Shown here in pieces: positions 29,248 through 41,585 of a stretch of 64,000 nucleotides of DNA. Positions within the stretch are counted from its first letter, which is position 1. The number at the start of each line of letters is the position of its first letter. The stretch lies in the NCBI GenBank assembly GCA_022385805.1, contig MU277737.1, positions 1 through 64,000 on the forward strand, read 5' to 3'. The notes beneath the pieces were generated by a model. The model had not been told where the DNA came from, made no database searches, and was given only the letters and a program-made list of their open reading frames with translations. The stretch comes from Pilatotrama ljubarskyi (Eukaryota; Basidiomycota; Agaricomycetes; Polyporales; Polyporaceae). A program made the translations under genes and the position numbers.

Positions 29248-31408
29248 TCAAGGGTAGGACGTATCCACGCCGACGCCACCGACGACAACCCCCTTGGTTC
29301 GGTTAAACTTCGCGATCGTCTGGTCTGACAGCTGCAGGTGCTGCTTCACCAGCGCAGGCGGCGTCAACGCGAGCCACTGTCAATCCACCATCTCAGATCA
29401 GCGTCGATGTTCTTAACCAAGAACAAAATGTGAGATAGCTGACCTGCGCGAGGCTGACGTCCTGGAAGACATCTGTGTTGAAGATCTCGAGGAACTTGAG
29501 CGTCGTCTTGCCCGTGTTCTCGACGTAGTGGCCTGACATTGATCATCGTCATGTCAGCCTAACTGAGACGGAACGGGCAAGGAGAAGAGACCTCACCGTA
29601 GCCTGTGGGAATATAGCTGATGTCGCCGGGCTGCGACACGAGGCGCCATCAGCACTGCTCCTCTCATGGACTGGAACGAGCTCACTTGGTAGTCAAAGGT
29701 CTGCGCGATGGCCGTTCCAGCGAAGATCGTTACTCGCGCGGTGCCTTCCCTACGTACGACCGGGGTGAGTGAACCAGTACGACGCTCGGAGCTATGCGGC
29801 AGGACTCACAGGAAGAAACCCCATTCGTTCTCAGTGGGGTGCCACTAGGTAGTGACAGGAAAACGTCAGTCCCGTCGCACGGAGAACACCGTCGGAATAA
29901 CTGACATGCATCTCACGCATCGCACCGGGCTCGACCGTGACCTCCGCGACCGCGATTTGAGTGGACACGTTGAACGTCGTCGAGTCCGCGATCTTGACCG
30001 TCCCGCCCGTGTACTGCGTCGGCTTCACCTTCGAGAACGCATACGAGAACGGCTCAGGCACCTCGCCTGCGGGGCTCGTGGGCGGCTGCTGGTTGTCCGG
30101 TGGCGGCACTGCGGGAGGATACGTGAGTGAGGTAGATGCAAGCACGAGGGAGGAGTTAGCGAACCTCCTGGGAAAATATAGAGTTGTGCGCCCGGGATCT
30201 CGTCCCAGTCCGAGATGTCGTTCTGGAAGTTCTTCGCGATTACCTCCTTGGGTGTGTGTGCCAGCCAGTCGGTGAGCTGTGTCACATTAGGCGTTAGTGT
30301 CAAAGACCGAGCGTCCGAGGCGTCGCCGGAGTCGGCAGTCGGCTCACCAGAAGCGTATCGTCATCGTTAAAGTTGCCGTCAGGGAATATCTGGACAGCGA
30401 GTTACTAGAATCACAAAACCAAACGCCGGTACGGACATACCAGGAGGAACTCCGTGCCCTCTGTGGAGTCGTCCGTCGCCTGGAGGGAATGCGGGATGCC
30501 GGGAGGGAAGTACCACAAATCGCCCTTGTTGACCGTCGCCACGTAGTTCCTTCCGAGCTGGTCCACGGACGTAATCTGCGTCGAGCCCTACGTACAGGGA
30601 AACCGCATGAGACGCCGGCCGCATGCATCCCCGTAGCTCACAATCACGTACGCTCAGGACATAAGCCCACTGCACCGCGCGAAGCAAGTCAGGAATTTCC
30701 ATCACCCGTATATGGAGTAGTCTACTTACCTCGGCCGTCTGGTGCCAATGAAGCTCCCTGATGGCTCCCGCTTCCAGGCGCATGTTGACCCCGGCCATCG
30801 CTATGCGCAACGTCGAATCAGCACGCGTCGCTGCTGGGCAGAGGGAAACGAAGCCTACCCGTGGCGATAGGCATCTGTTGCACTGGAAAGACACAGAAGA
30901 CGATGAGGATCGCGTTGCAAAGCCCGAGCACGTCACGTCAACGGTCGACGTACCGTTCTGCTGGCGGACCCATCCTCCGGTGTTCAACTGCATCTTGCTG
31001 AGACTGAACGGCCACTTGGCGTTGCCTCTGACGGACGTCGGCGTGAGTATCACCCACCACGGTGCGGACACCGATACTGGCAGCTTACACCGTGCCCTGG
31101 TCGGTGGTCGGGGGTGCGAGGATGTCCGGGTTCTGCCTGTCGTCATGTATATTCTGAGGGCCCAGGATGTTCGCTCCCAGCGGACCGCGCTCAGGCTGCG
31201 GATTCGTCGTCGTCGTCTCGTTCCACAGCCAGTAGTTTGGGTCATCGCTGGCGTAGGGCACGGTCGGGCTCGGCGCAACTGCATCGCTCGTGGACGTCGT
31301 GTACTCCGCAACGCTCGCCGAGGCCGAGGACACGTCGCCGATTGGAATGGAGGCGGCGAGAGAACCGTAGAGAACGGCGCAGAGGACGGAGCTGAGGAAC
31401 TTTTTCAT
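29248..31408 (-). CDS. Oxalate decarboxylase (bicupin), secreted
   Basis: The enzyme converts oxalate to formate and CO2 with Mn in cupin sites, and in wood-decay fungi it limits oxalate build-up at the hyphal surface. I could join 14 exons (31408-31089, 31027-30954, 30882-30859, 30800-30730, 30669-30652, 30587-30441, 30389-30348, 30276-30165, 30108-29906, 29844-29810, 29749-29686, 29630-29597, 29532-29444, 29376-29248). They total 1362 nt, or 453 residues. The start '[20 protein letters not shown]' is a signal peptide. Cupin 1 has '[19 protein letters not shown]' (His, His, Glu), and cupin 2 '[17 protein letters not shown]'. The later His of each site falls in 'GIPHSLQ' and 'GYGHYVE'. The 18- and 24-nt micro-exons were accepted because they restore conserved blocks. 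A TATA box lies about 110 bp upstream. Confidence 0.94.
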
Positions 31409-33157
31409 GGCGATCAAATGGCGATATGTGTAGATTGCCCGGGTGAGGCGAGGCGTCGAAAAGAGGAGAGAACGGCTCGAGGGCGTCGCTGCTGAAGCAC
31501 CTCGGGCAAGACCTCTTTTATAGGGCCAAAGCCCAGGACGAAGTACTTCGCGAGTCTATCCGAATCTGTAGAGAGGAAGCGTAGTCGTGCGCCCCAAAGA
31601 AAGCACACACTACGCGATCCGCTCGCCGCCGAGAGCGGCCATGCGAAGATGACTTTCGGCGCGGTCCACACCGGAGAAGCGCAGACGGCGGTCTGCCAGC
31701 GTAGCTCGATGCTGCTGGCCAGTCTTGCAGGGGCCAATTGGGCTGTCGCGGAGCGCTCCGTGTCCGTGGCTCTGCCCGCATTGCGATCCCTCGTGGACTG
31801 CACTCCCAGCTGAAGATACCTGCCCGGAAGACGTGTTGTCAGTGGCAATAATAGCAATTCCGAATCAGTAACACCAAACGGCGCCGACATTCCAACACCC
31901 GTCTCCCGGGTTCTCTCGGGCGGCCAAAGAACGAGCAGTATATTCCGATCTCCTTTCACCGCACTGCATGCATCAGCGCTGCGGGCTTGTATGAATGCCT
32001 TCGGAGCCGCAAGAAGCGCCTGCCGTCTCTGTGGAGGCGCTGTCGAACCGGCGAACATGTGAAGAAGAGACGTACGCGCACTATCCGGACATGCTGATTG
32101 ACAGACACGCTCGCAGGCGTTTGAGAATCAGACAACTTCCATGTGCAGCGCACATCGGGTGCTCAGGAAACGACGACATCGGATGCTGTATCGTCGCCGG
32201 AGAGAGCTGGGAGGCATCGGGAGTCGCTCAAGCAGCATGCGTACCTACAGGCGATGTAGCCGCAGACGCAAACAGAAGCGGCAGAACACGGAACACACTT
32301 GGAGCCGAGCCTAAACACGAAGCAACGTATGTCTTTAGTGGCTAGCACCCTCAAAACAGCGTCTGCTACTTACGTTGAAATGTGACGCGACCAGGCTTTA
32401 CGGCCTTCCCGAGTCTGTGCTCCATGGAACCGCGCGCATCCAAGGGTCATACGAAGCTCGAGTACACTGACCACAAGAATAAGTGCAAGCATTTGTCCAC
32501 GAAGGCGCGAGTTCCATGTCATGCTGGAAGTATAGTATAGCTAACGGGGAGCTCTAAATTCAGTTTGCGTCCCCGGGAGTGCAGGGCATCAATACCTCGC
32601 GCGCCTCGGATGCAGAATCGGAATCCCCGCAACACCAGCGCACTGTGATGCAGCAGAGCTGAACGCTGTAAAGTGCCCGTACCCACAACGGAAGAAGTAG
32701 CATGTCGGTCTGCGGCGGGTAGCGTGTGTGAGGTCGTGCATGGAGCCCGCCACCATCGTAGGTTATGTCGAGTGGAGAGTGTAGAGCGGCTCGTGGGACA
32801 ACCGTTGCGCCGCGTGCGAGTCACTGCACGTCGAGAGCAGCAGAAGAACGACCAAAATCTTCTAGAGAGCTCGAATGAGCCAGCCTGTGCTCATGAGAGA
32901 GGAGGACCTCACGTTGAACTGGTTCCTCCTGGGGAGATACTGAGATACCAGGACTAGCTGAATATGGTGGCCCTCGTAGTTATTCACGGAGTATTCCACA
33001 CGAGTATTTCCAGTCGCTGAGACATGAACACAACTGCGCGACCGATGGGGTATGTATACGTATGTGCATCCGAGAAATACATGACGGCCGTACAGCTCGA
33101 AGCGCCCGTCCCTGTCCGTCTCCTCCTCCCACCACCTCCTGCCTTGGTCTCTCTCTT
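31409..33157. other. About 1.7 kb upstream of oxalate decarboxylase
   Basis: Apart from the TATA box I see no supported feature. Minus-strand frames here lack domain or splice support. Confidence 0.4.
31515..31522 (-). promoter_or_regulatory. TATA box of the oxalate decarboxylase gene
   Basis: TATAAAAG on the minus strand, within CCCTATAAAAGAGG, is about 107 bp before the ATG, a normal fungal distance. Confidence 0.65.
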
Positions 33158-33712
33158 TCATGCGTGCACTGCTGGGCCGTTGTCGCCGTAGAGCGGGTCT
33201 TTGTCGAGCCAGCCGAGGTCCTTGATGTTCGCCACGTGCTCCTCCTCGCCCGCTTTCCCGTAGCACAAGTCCCAGTGCTCTGCGCCCACCGGGTACGACC
33301 CCACCATCTCAAATCCGCCCTCGAGATCCTCCACCAGCCGATGCGACACCCCCGCTGGGATGAGCACCGCGTCTCCGGCCTGCACCTCCGTCACCACCGC
33401 TCCTTGACACCCCTCGCCTCCAAAGTTCAGTCTCGCCCGCCCGTGGTGGACGACAACGAGCTCGTGCGACGTCGTGTGGAAGTGGTCGTCGGGGTACATC
33501 GGGTACCGCCACATCGGCTCGAACACGCCCACCGCCGCGATGTGGCCCTCGATCTGCGACGCAGACGGCGTCGGCGCGGGGAACACCCCACGGTAGATGA
33601 TGAGCGGCTTCTGCTGGATCGTCGTGTTCGGGATGAGCCCGTTCGCCGGCAGCTGGTGGCGCTCGACGCGCAGCGCGGAGAGCGGCGTGAGCGGGAGCAG
33701 CGTCTTCTCCAT
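33158..33712 (-). CDS. Small single-domain cupin, YjlB-like
   Basis: A single exon from the ATG at 33712 codes for 184 residues. It begins 'MEKTLLPLTPLSALRVERHQ', then 'LPANGLIPNTTIQQKPLIIY', a block I associate with the bacterial YjlB cupin family. The cupin core contains 'YPDDHFHTTSHELVVVHHG' (His, His, Glu positions) and, later, 'LIPAGVSHRL'. There is no signal peptide, so it is probably cytosolic. Substrate is unknown for the family. An in-frame codon further upstream would add 13 residues, but the leader is poor. Lack of introns in an intron-rich region is notable and would fit acquisition from bacteria, though it does not show it. Confidence 0.85.
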   Translation of the reverse strand: MEKTLLPLTPLSALRVERHQLPANGLIPNTTIQQKPLIIYRGVFPAPTPSASQIEGHIAAVGVFEPMWRYPMYPDDHFHTTSHELVVVHHGRARLNFGGEGCQGAVVTEVQAGDAVLIPAGVSHRLVEDLEGGFEMVGSYPVGAEHWDLCYGKAGEEEHVANIKDLGWLDKDPLYGDNGPAVHA

Positions 33713-34860
33713 CGTGAGTGTTCGGTGACTTCGCATTCCGACTAGCAGCAACAGGGGCTCCCTTTAAGCGGTGCGCGTTGGAGTGTGGGTGGGGCGTCGT
33801 GGGCGGTCTCGTTCTGGAGTGTTCCCGGGTATATGTACCTACGCCCTCGCCCTCCGCCTCCTCTCGCCCGTCTGCCCTCGGCAACTACAGCTTCGTCCCA
33901 CGAGCACATCCTGCGCGGCAATGCACAGACTGAGACGAGGCATTCTACCGACCACGCTCCCTTCCTTTCCAGCCCCATGCTGTAAGTAATATGACCCACT
34001 ACAGACCCGTAGCGCAGTCGCCCTCTCCTAGCATTGTTTCCAGCTCGGAACCCTCGCACCGCCCGTCTTAGCGAGCCCCTATCGTGTCCTATCAGCCCCG
34101 TCGGTACGTTCTTTCGCCCATCGCCGCGGGGTTGTGTGGACGCAAGCGCGGCGGCACGTGGCCGGTCCAGAAGAGCGCGTCTCTGCGACCCCACAACGTG
34201 TGTTGTGAGGTCGACAGAGACGACCGCACGGCCTTGCGTCCTGCTATGCGCGTGCGCCATCTTATGATGACCGACACCGTCGATGCGTGGCGACATTCCG
34301 ATCCACATCGCACACAGCGACATCGGATTGGCTCTCAACGTCAACTTGCGGTCAGCCCGTTGGGGCTATCACGGCACAGCGTGCAGGCTCGCTTCTGAAG
34401 TCCGAGAATCGCGCCCTGCACGCAGTGCACGCGTCCCTGACTTCAAAACGTCCTTACGCCGTAGTATGATGCTGAGTATGCGGAGAACTAGGCTGATATA
34501 GTCGTCTTCGCCGGTATCGCAGCATGTATTTCATGAATCTCGAGCCATATCAGCGTAATCCTGGACGAACGCATGTCGTACAATGCAGAATATCACTGTG
34601 CACACTCGGTCTTGCTATGTACGACCACTGCCATTGCGGGGAGCAGCACCTCTCCAGCAGCAACCTACAGATCGTCTCTCTTCTTGACGTCCGCACTCAT
34701 TCGCTTCCCAGTGTAGTCGCCTCTATCTTCCGGCGGATGAGTGGCTTGAGCCTGCATAGCCACATGCCGTTCCTGCTTGCCAAATCGCCACTTGCCGATG
34801 CATCGGCCAATATCCTCGGATGATTTTCCCGCTCATAATCCCACAGATGGCTCATTCGAG
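33713..34860. other. About 1.1 kb without a supported gene
   Basis: Several overlapping ORFs, none with support. It ends at the TA that flanks TIR element B. Confidence 0.4.
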
Positions 34861-35037
34861 TACACGCTGGGGCGAGCCAGATGTCGGACCGGTATCTGAA
34901 GTCCAAGACACCGGTTGGGTGTGTGACTAATACCGGACCGTTGACTTTCGCGCGTTTACCGACAGATGTCTGATGCCAAACACCCAACCATCCTGTGCCA
35001 GATGTCGGGCAGATATCTGGGATTACGTGGGACTCTC

Positions 35038-35115
35038 AAAAAAAGCACAATCAATGATTCAAACCAGCAGACCCATGATCAGAGCATGTGCGCGGAACCA
35101 CTGAGCCTTGAGGGC
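35038..35115 (-). repeat. tRNA-like unit, left side of TIR element B
   Basis: On the minus strand, AAGGCTCAGTGG (A-box-like, 35109-35098) is followed by GGTTTGAATCA (B-box-like, 35065-35055) and then seven Ts (35044-35038), a full pol III terminator. It points outward to the left end. Confidence 0.55.
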
Positions 35116-35399
35116 CTTTCCACAAAAATATGCTTGAGCGATATACCGTGTTCTTCCAATGTTGGTACTGGGGTTATCCAGGTCATTCCACCATTTGTAG
35201 TGCTCAGGTTATGTTATATAGTACAGCTGTGAGGGTTTGATTTGCAAGGGATGTAGCTGAAGTCTCCCAGTGCAATGAATGGTAGGAGCACCAATGCTAA
35301 GTATGAAGGGTGTGCACCATGGGACCCGGACTTAGGATTTTTGTGAAGTGTGGGCTTATTAAGCTCTATATACTCTATGCATTATATCCTAGACCTCAA

Positions 35400-35481
35400 A
35401 AGCTCTGATGGTGCAGCGGTCAAAGGGTGGTGGACAGGCCCTTTGAAGCTGGGTTCGAGTCCTCAACGTTCTTTTCTTTTT
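35400..35481 (+). repeat. tRNA-like unit, right side of TIR element B
   Basis: The A-box-like TGGTGCAGCGG (35409-35419) and a perfect consensus B box GGTTCGAGTCC (35452-35462) are followed by TTTT and TTTTT (35472-35481). This is the best preserved of the four units and points outward to the right end. No convincing acceptor stem forms, so it is not called a tRNA gene. Confidence 0.6.
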
Positions 35482-35704
35482 CAAGCGATCGTACGTGAAG
35501 CCAGATACCAGCCGGATATCTGGCGCACACCGCACCAATGCCCGGCGCTATATATTGACCCGTTGGCGGGAATCAAATATCGAGCCGACCCCCGCGGCCA
35601 GACATTGGACAGATGTCTGCTCTGCATCAGCTGGGTGTCTGGCACGGATCGGCTCGATGAAATCCGACCAGATACCGGATTGATACCTGGGTCATCTGGG
35701 CGTG

Positions 35705-38485
35705 TAAGTAGCGGCGACCATGTTTTGTGCAGGGTGAATAAGTATTTGCGGTATGGTAGCCAGCTTCCCGAGGCTACGGTAAGTCCCAGGGGAGCGCTCG
35801 GCTACATCATTTCAGCCACCGCCGTCGGCGCACGCACAAAGCAAAGACTGCGTATTGTTGTCCACACTCGAGCCACACGTATCATTTGCGTAGCCTGCGC
35901 TGGTTTAGCTATAGAGGCTCCCTCCAGCAAGCTCACCATTCAGCACCCGGCACACCCTCACATTTGTGGACGCGCTGCCTATCATCGGGACAGCACCGTC
36001 TTCGCGTACGGCAAGCCTATCATATCATAGTGAAGTGTCGGCACTTCCCAGGCCTTTGACCACGGGCATGGGATCCACCGTCACCGCCCGCGACGACTTA
36101 TCCAAGAAGCTGGTACCCGTGATACCAGAGGATCACGGAACCATCAACGCGTTGGACGTCTCCGAGTCCCGCCTGTGAGAGTCTCTCTCTGCAAAGACTG
36201 CGCTTGCAAGTCGTTCGCTGACGAACTGAGAGAGTAACTTCTACTACACTAAGTAGAGTACTACTTAGTCTCGTCAGGTTGTACTTGATATCGTTCACTC
36301 ATATGCATAATGCCGCTCACATATATAGGGTCGTGTGTGCGGCCATGATGCGTGCCATATGAGTCATTATGGAAATGCCCGCAGCTGTGAACTTCAAGTT
36401 GTAGCACAGTATAAAGTAGGCCGCCGCCGACTTGCACAGCCACAGCCCGCGATTGACTTATCATTTATCGCAAGCCCTCGGTGACTAACCTCACGTCCTT
36501 GCGCCATCCAACGCTTCTCATGCGGCTCTTTGGTAGAACAAATCTGACCCGCTTCAGCTGAATCCAACTCGGTGTCACAAGCCTGTCACATACGGGCAGA
36601 AGCATCATGTGATCACGGCATTCATGGCTGTCACGCCGCATGTCACAATATCGCCGCGGAGGTCTGCCAGGCGCTCAAGGTCTTCATCTTCAAGTCAGCC
36701 ACCAACCTCGATCTCGGTGAGGCTGCGGCTTAACGATACTGACCCTGGCTGACGCACAACTGCTAGGATCAGCCAATTTTGTTTTATTATCAAATTCGAG
36801 CGAGACTACCGGTAGCTCCCCTCGCGTGCCACGCCTCGCCATTTAGTAAACGTCCGAAGAAGGGTTACAAGCCTGACACCGATGCCCATCGCCGTTTCAC
36901 GACGTACTTCCAGTCTGGCACCTCTTCGTCACTGAAGCGTGGGGCCGAAGCAATGAAGGATTCAGAGGCTCCCTCTTCGCGTCGACAGCGACGACTTGGG
37001 CAACTACGAGTCTGATGACGTCTAGCTCTCTACTTACCCCTGCAATGCGCCTGGCCATACTCACGCGTCCACTGGCGACTGCGGCTTGGAACCCAGCTGT
37101 TCGTCGCCCTCTTCCGACATCCTATCCATAACCTTCTCCCCGTCTCAACTCTCCCACCACCGTTCGTCTTTCATGCTCTACACCATCAGTCTCCTGGTCA
37201 GGGCTGTGCTTCGTCAGGGTCCATTCGAATCGTCATGGTGGCCGGTACATCACCAAGAGCTTCAAGCTCCTTCTACGATGTCTTTCCATACTAGCGTCAC
37301 GACCCATCACTTCCCATACCTGTAACCACTGCTGTTTCTCTCTCGCTTGTCCTCGCTACCAAATTCGCCTTCATGCTCGCGCTACTATTCGCGGGGCTCG
37401 ACGCGCATGATCGTGTGCTTATGCCTCAGGCTCGTACGGCTCCGATTCTCTTACGTGCGCTTCAGTAGGCTCTGAACTTCTCATTGCCAATGACGAGGGC
37501 GTCTGTACCGCAACGCGATGGTGGGATATGACGCTCGGGAGACGAACTTGCGCGACTTCACGTCGCTCAGCCTCAAAGACATGTACAGGCAGCGCCAGAG
37601 CGGAGTTCCCATTGTTGGCGGGTCGCAGGCCGGGTGAGTACTTAGTAGTTTCCCCACGAGCGATGTCGACCCCTTGACCACCTGAAGCGCTCTGCCACGC
37701 AGTGAAAGCCTCTATATGTAGACCCTGCTCGGAACACGAGGATTACTCTAGCCTCGACGGTGTTCCGGAGACAAGCCGTTGGCCACTTCAGCAATTTGGC
37801 GAAGCCAGGTCCGGATGCACGGAAGATTCTCAGTTTCGGCCGCAACAGTGCGTGCGTACAGAATGCAGTCACGTAACGGAGGCTTCCTATGTGTGTCATT
37901 CTTAGCGTCGTGAGAGCAGCCACCGGCGGGAACCGCTGACGGCGCGGTGGTTTCTCCACAGTCCTCACTCTCCAACGTCCATCAGTGTGTATGAGATCAA
38001 CTCAGTTGACGAGGCCGGGCCGCCACCCCTGTCTCCTAGACCTCCGCTAGTTTGATGTCAACGCCCCCTACTGACCCCGTGAAGTCCGCTCGGTCTTGGT
38101 ATGCAACGACGTTTCATAGCACGTTCAGATACGCGCAGTCACGCTTACCGCGTATAGCAATACGTAGATCGCGAAGCGCCGGTCGTGCCTGCTGAATGCA
38201 CCAACGGGCCCTCTCAGCTGACTACGTCCAGAATTCGGTAGCCGAAGCCTCTGAACAGATGATGCCGTGAGTTCTCCCCACAGCCAGGGCCGCGCACTGA
38301 CTTCATCATGGATAGCCTCGGTCACCTGCTCTCCATTCTCGTGCAGAAGTCCGCTCGGTCCTCCGCGGGCAGATATGTATAAACCGTCCGCGGCAGCCTT
38401 ATAAGCGTCCAGCAGCTCCTTGAACGCTGCGAGCGTGTCTGTTACTAGGCCTTCCACCTGCGTTCCTCCTGGCTCGACGTTCAGC
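35705..38485. other. About 2.8 kb without a resolved gene
   Basis: It contains gene-like scraps. One frame ends 'DLSKKLVPVIPEDHGTINAL' at about 36165. Another, at about 37505-37632, reads 'NLRDFTSLSLKDMYRQRQSG' and then 'VPIVGGSQAG' straight into a GTGAGT donor. I do not know these proteins. They could be remains of a gene broken by insertions or exons of one I could not assemble. Confidence 0.4.
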
Positions 38486-41097
38486 ATGTCTCTTGAAGAG
38501 AAGGACGAGGTCTCCGTGCAGCAAGTTGAGCGCCGGCCATCCACCACCGCGTCTCAGGCCAGCGAGAAGTTGGAGGATGGCGAGCTGCTAGCTCTCGACG
38601 TACGGCCTGCTGCAGAACGCAGGCTAGTGCGAATGCTTGATTGGAGGCTGCTTCCGACCATTGTCCTCATCTTTATTCTGAATTACATCGACGTGAGTCA
38701 ACTCGATTCCTGCGTTGCCGCGAACGACGCTGACACGCTCCTTTGGTGATGTCTCATAGCGGACCGCAGTTACTGCAGCGCGGCTCAAGGGCCTCGAGCA
38801 AGACTTGGGATTATCTGGTGAGGATGTTTGAAGGATCTGACTCCCTCGAGCCTGGTACTGATAGCACCCCGTAGACATCCAGTACTCCACTGTTCTCGCC
38901 GTTCTCTACGCGTCTTACGTTCCAGCGCAGATACCCTCGAACATGGTGAGTGGGCACCGTTCTCCATCGCTGCGCTGATGACATAGACGGGTTCATAGAT
39001 TTTGAACCGAATCACGAGGTAAGGCCCACTTCGGCCGTCTCTATCTTGGCTTTGGCTGACTCTAGGCTTCAGGCCGTCGTACTACATCCCGGTTTGTGTG
39101 ATGCTATGGGGAATGACCAGCGCCCTGACCGGAGTACGTTCTCTCACATCGTCGTCCCAAGCGTATGTTTGACACTCCATAGGTCGCGCACAACTACGCC
39201 GGTATCTTGACCGCTCGTATCTTCGTCGGCCTGCCAGAGGTAATAGCGCTTCCGTGATTCAACTGTCCCAGTAGCTGAAGCTTCGCAGGCCGCGTTCTAT
39301 CCAGGAGCGATCTATGTCCTTTCGAGATGGTACACGCGTAAGGTCCGTCTCAGCTGTCTATGCGCTCAATGAGAGCATTCTCACGACCCACTCAATGCAG
39401 GAGCTCGCATTCCGCTCTGCAATCCTCTACGGTGGCCTCCTTATCTCGAATGCCTTCGGAAGCGTAGGTGCTAGTCTTCCATTTTCTCCCGGCCGCCGAG
39501 CTGACGGGGTTCTCTTGCTGTCTAGCTCATGGCTGCTGGTATTCTCTCACGCATGGAGGGGAAGATGGGCATCCGGGCATGGAGATGGTGAGTCGTCAGC
39601 ATGTGCAGGAGGCGTATCGCGGAGCCGGCTGACGCGTCCATAATTAGGTTGTTTTATATCGAGGTACGAGAGTCCCGAAGTTGTGCCCTCAGGCCGCGCG
39701 TATTGAGACCCTGTGAAGGGTTCTATAACGGTCGCGATCGGTATCATGGCTATGTAAGTCACACTTGTCATGTCATGTTCGACGGCATCGCTCACCTCGA
39801 CACAGCTTCCTGCTGCCAGATTACGTACGTGTAGCATTTTGGCCAACCCGTTACGCCGATTCTGAACCATGCCGGCAGCCCCACAATACCCGGTGGCTCA
39901 CGCCTGCACAAAGGCGTCTGGCACAAGTCCGCCTTGCCGAGGATGCCGGAGAAGCAGACGAAGATGTCGCCACAGACTCGTGCGTCGTCCTATTGCATCC
40001 AATCCTAGACTGTTCTCACTGCGTGCCCAGTGCATTGAAAGGACTCATCATGGCCATCAAAGACCCTAAGGTTCCGATCTTTGCCGTCATGACGTGTTCC
40101 CAGCTGCTGGGACTGGGCTTCGTCAACTTCTTCCCAACGTGCGTGGTGCTCACGGCCCGTAGACGATCTCGGACTGACAGTACGCCTCTCAGAATTGCGG
40201 GTACCTTGGGCTTCTCGACCACCGTCACGCTCCTGCTCGCGGCGTCAGTATCCTCCTCGTGCCCGTGCCTATCACTGAGACTCACAGGCTTGTTTGACGC
40301 GACAGCCCTCCGTGGATTGTGGCCACCATTGTCTGCTGCATCAACGCACGGAATGCCGGTAAGCAGGCTACAGGCCGCCTTGATATATATCGACTCACAC
40401 CTCGAACTGTCCAGACCGCACTGGAGAGCGCTTCTTCCATATTTGCACCCCGTGGTGGGGTGTGATCCTGGGATACATAATCGGAGTGTCCACCATGTCC
40501 ATTGCTGGTCGTTACGTCGCCATGTTCCTGATGGCGAGCGGCTACGCAGGTACGCTGTGCCACGATGTGGTTTGTCTGAAGCGGATGCTCACAGCGTTAC
40601 CTCGCAAAGGTTTCGCTCTCACCGCCGTATGGGTGTCCAACGCGGTGCCACGGCCCCCAGCGAAGCGCGCAGCAGCTATCGGAATCGTCAACGGGTTCGG
40701 CAACCTGGGGAACCTGTAAGTCCTGAGTATGCTACCTGAGGCAGTCCGCTCATCCCACATCACGCTAAACAGGATCAGTTCGTACGTCTGGAGAACAGAG
40801 TGGGCCCCCGACTACCACCAATCCATGTACATCGGGATCGCCGCTCTGGCCTTTGCTACGGCGCTCTCAGTTGGTAAGCCTCCCTCTTTGTCACGTTCCA
40901 GACCGCACCTCACGTCACGCCCTTGCCCGCCAGTCATTCGATGCATTCTCGTGCACCAGAACAAGATTCTGGAGCGAGAAGAGATGGACAACCTCAAGGG
41001 CGCCAAGCGCGAACGTATCGAGGATGCAGCCAAGCTCGAGGGCATCACCTTCGAGGAGGCCTTGAAGAGGAAGAAAGGCTTCAGGTACCTCTACTGA
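38486..41097 (+). CDS. MFS permease, anion:cation symporter (Dal5/Tna1-like) family
   Basis: A plasma-membrane transporter of the major facilitator superfamily. Relatives carry allantoate, nicotinate, pantothenate or other organic anions; the substrate here cannot be told. It is split into many short exons (13 or more). Exon 1 codes 'MSLEEKDEVSVQQVE' and ends in the first helix ('LPTIVLIFILNYID'). Then come 'RTAVTAARLKGLEQDLGL', 'YASYVPAQIPSNM', 'FRPSYYIPVCVMLWGMTSAL' and 'ARIFVGLPEAAFYPGAIYVL', all family blocks of helices 2-5. The second half has 'IIGVSTMSIAGRYVAMFLMA' and 'AAAIGIVNGFGNLGNLI'. The tail is charged and ends 'KRKKGFRYLY', typical of this family. Exact ends of several middle exons remain unsure. 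Strand and spacing do not make it an operon-like unit with its neighbours. Confidence 0.88.
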
Positions 41098-41585
41098 GGC
41101 CTGTGGAGCGCCGGTCGGGTAGAGCTTTGTATTACTTACTAGGGCCGCTGGGCCAACCTGTACTTGTATTCGTTCAAGCGTCTGGGACAGGGATGACTCC
41201 GCCACGAGATGCTACGTAGACCAAGGTCGTGATGGGGATGGGAGAGCTCGAGCTGGAGTGCGGAACGAGGATGTTGTCGACAACTTGGAGCAACTTTTTG
41301 TCGGCGTCGACTGATACAGAAATGGGCCGGGCACACGCACCGTCCGGGCTTATCGGACCGGAGGGCCGCGATACCCGGAGGACACCCGGTCACTGCTGCA
41401 GCGGTCAGCTGAACGTCGGCGGCAGGAAAGAGAGTTGCGCCAGGACTCGGCGAGTACGGCCCGACTGCACGCCCTGCGGCAGATATAAGATCGACCATCT
41501 CCGCGAACTTGTCGCGATTGCGGCTTGTCCGAGCCTAGCCATCCTCGACACTCGAAACATCGCAAGGCTCCAGGTCCAAATCAGC
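41098..41585. promoter_or_regulatory. Upstream region of the first 2-hydroxyacid dehydrogenase gene
   Basis: A TATA box (GATATAAG, about 41482-41489) lies about 100 bp before the ATG. The second copy has the same arrangement (GATATAAA at about 43256). Nothing else is seen. Confidence 0.55.

Larger units (their letters stand above)
34863..35704. mobile_element. TIR element B, sister of element A
   Basis: The element is 842 bp, begins CACGCTGGGGCG and ends CATCTGGGCGTG, and is flanked by TA (34861-34862 and 35705-35706). Subterminal sequence aligns with element A, for example the shared 'GTTGACTTTCGCGCG'-type block near 34945 and repeated CCAGATGTC / CCAGATACC motifs. It has no transposase. 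The two copies have clearly diverged inside, so the shared plan is selected or old rather than a recent duplication. Confidence 0.85.

Noticed and set aside
31414..32058. 215-residue frame upstream of oxalate decarboxylase
   Set aside because: It covers the TATA box and leader of that gene and has no domain.
33742..34344. 200-residue minus-strand frame upstream of the small cupin
   Set aside because: Promoter-region DNA, no domain, no conserved block.
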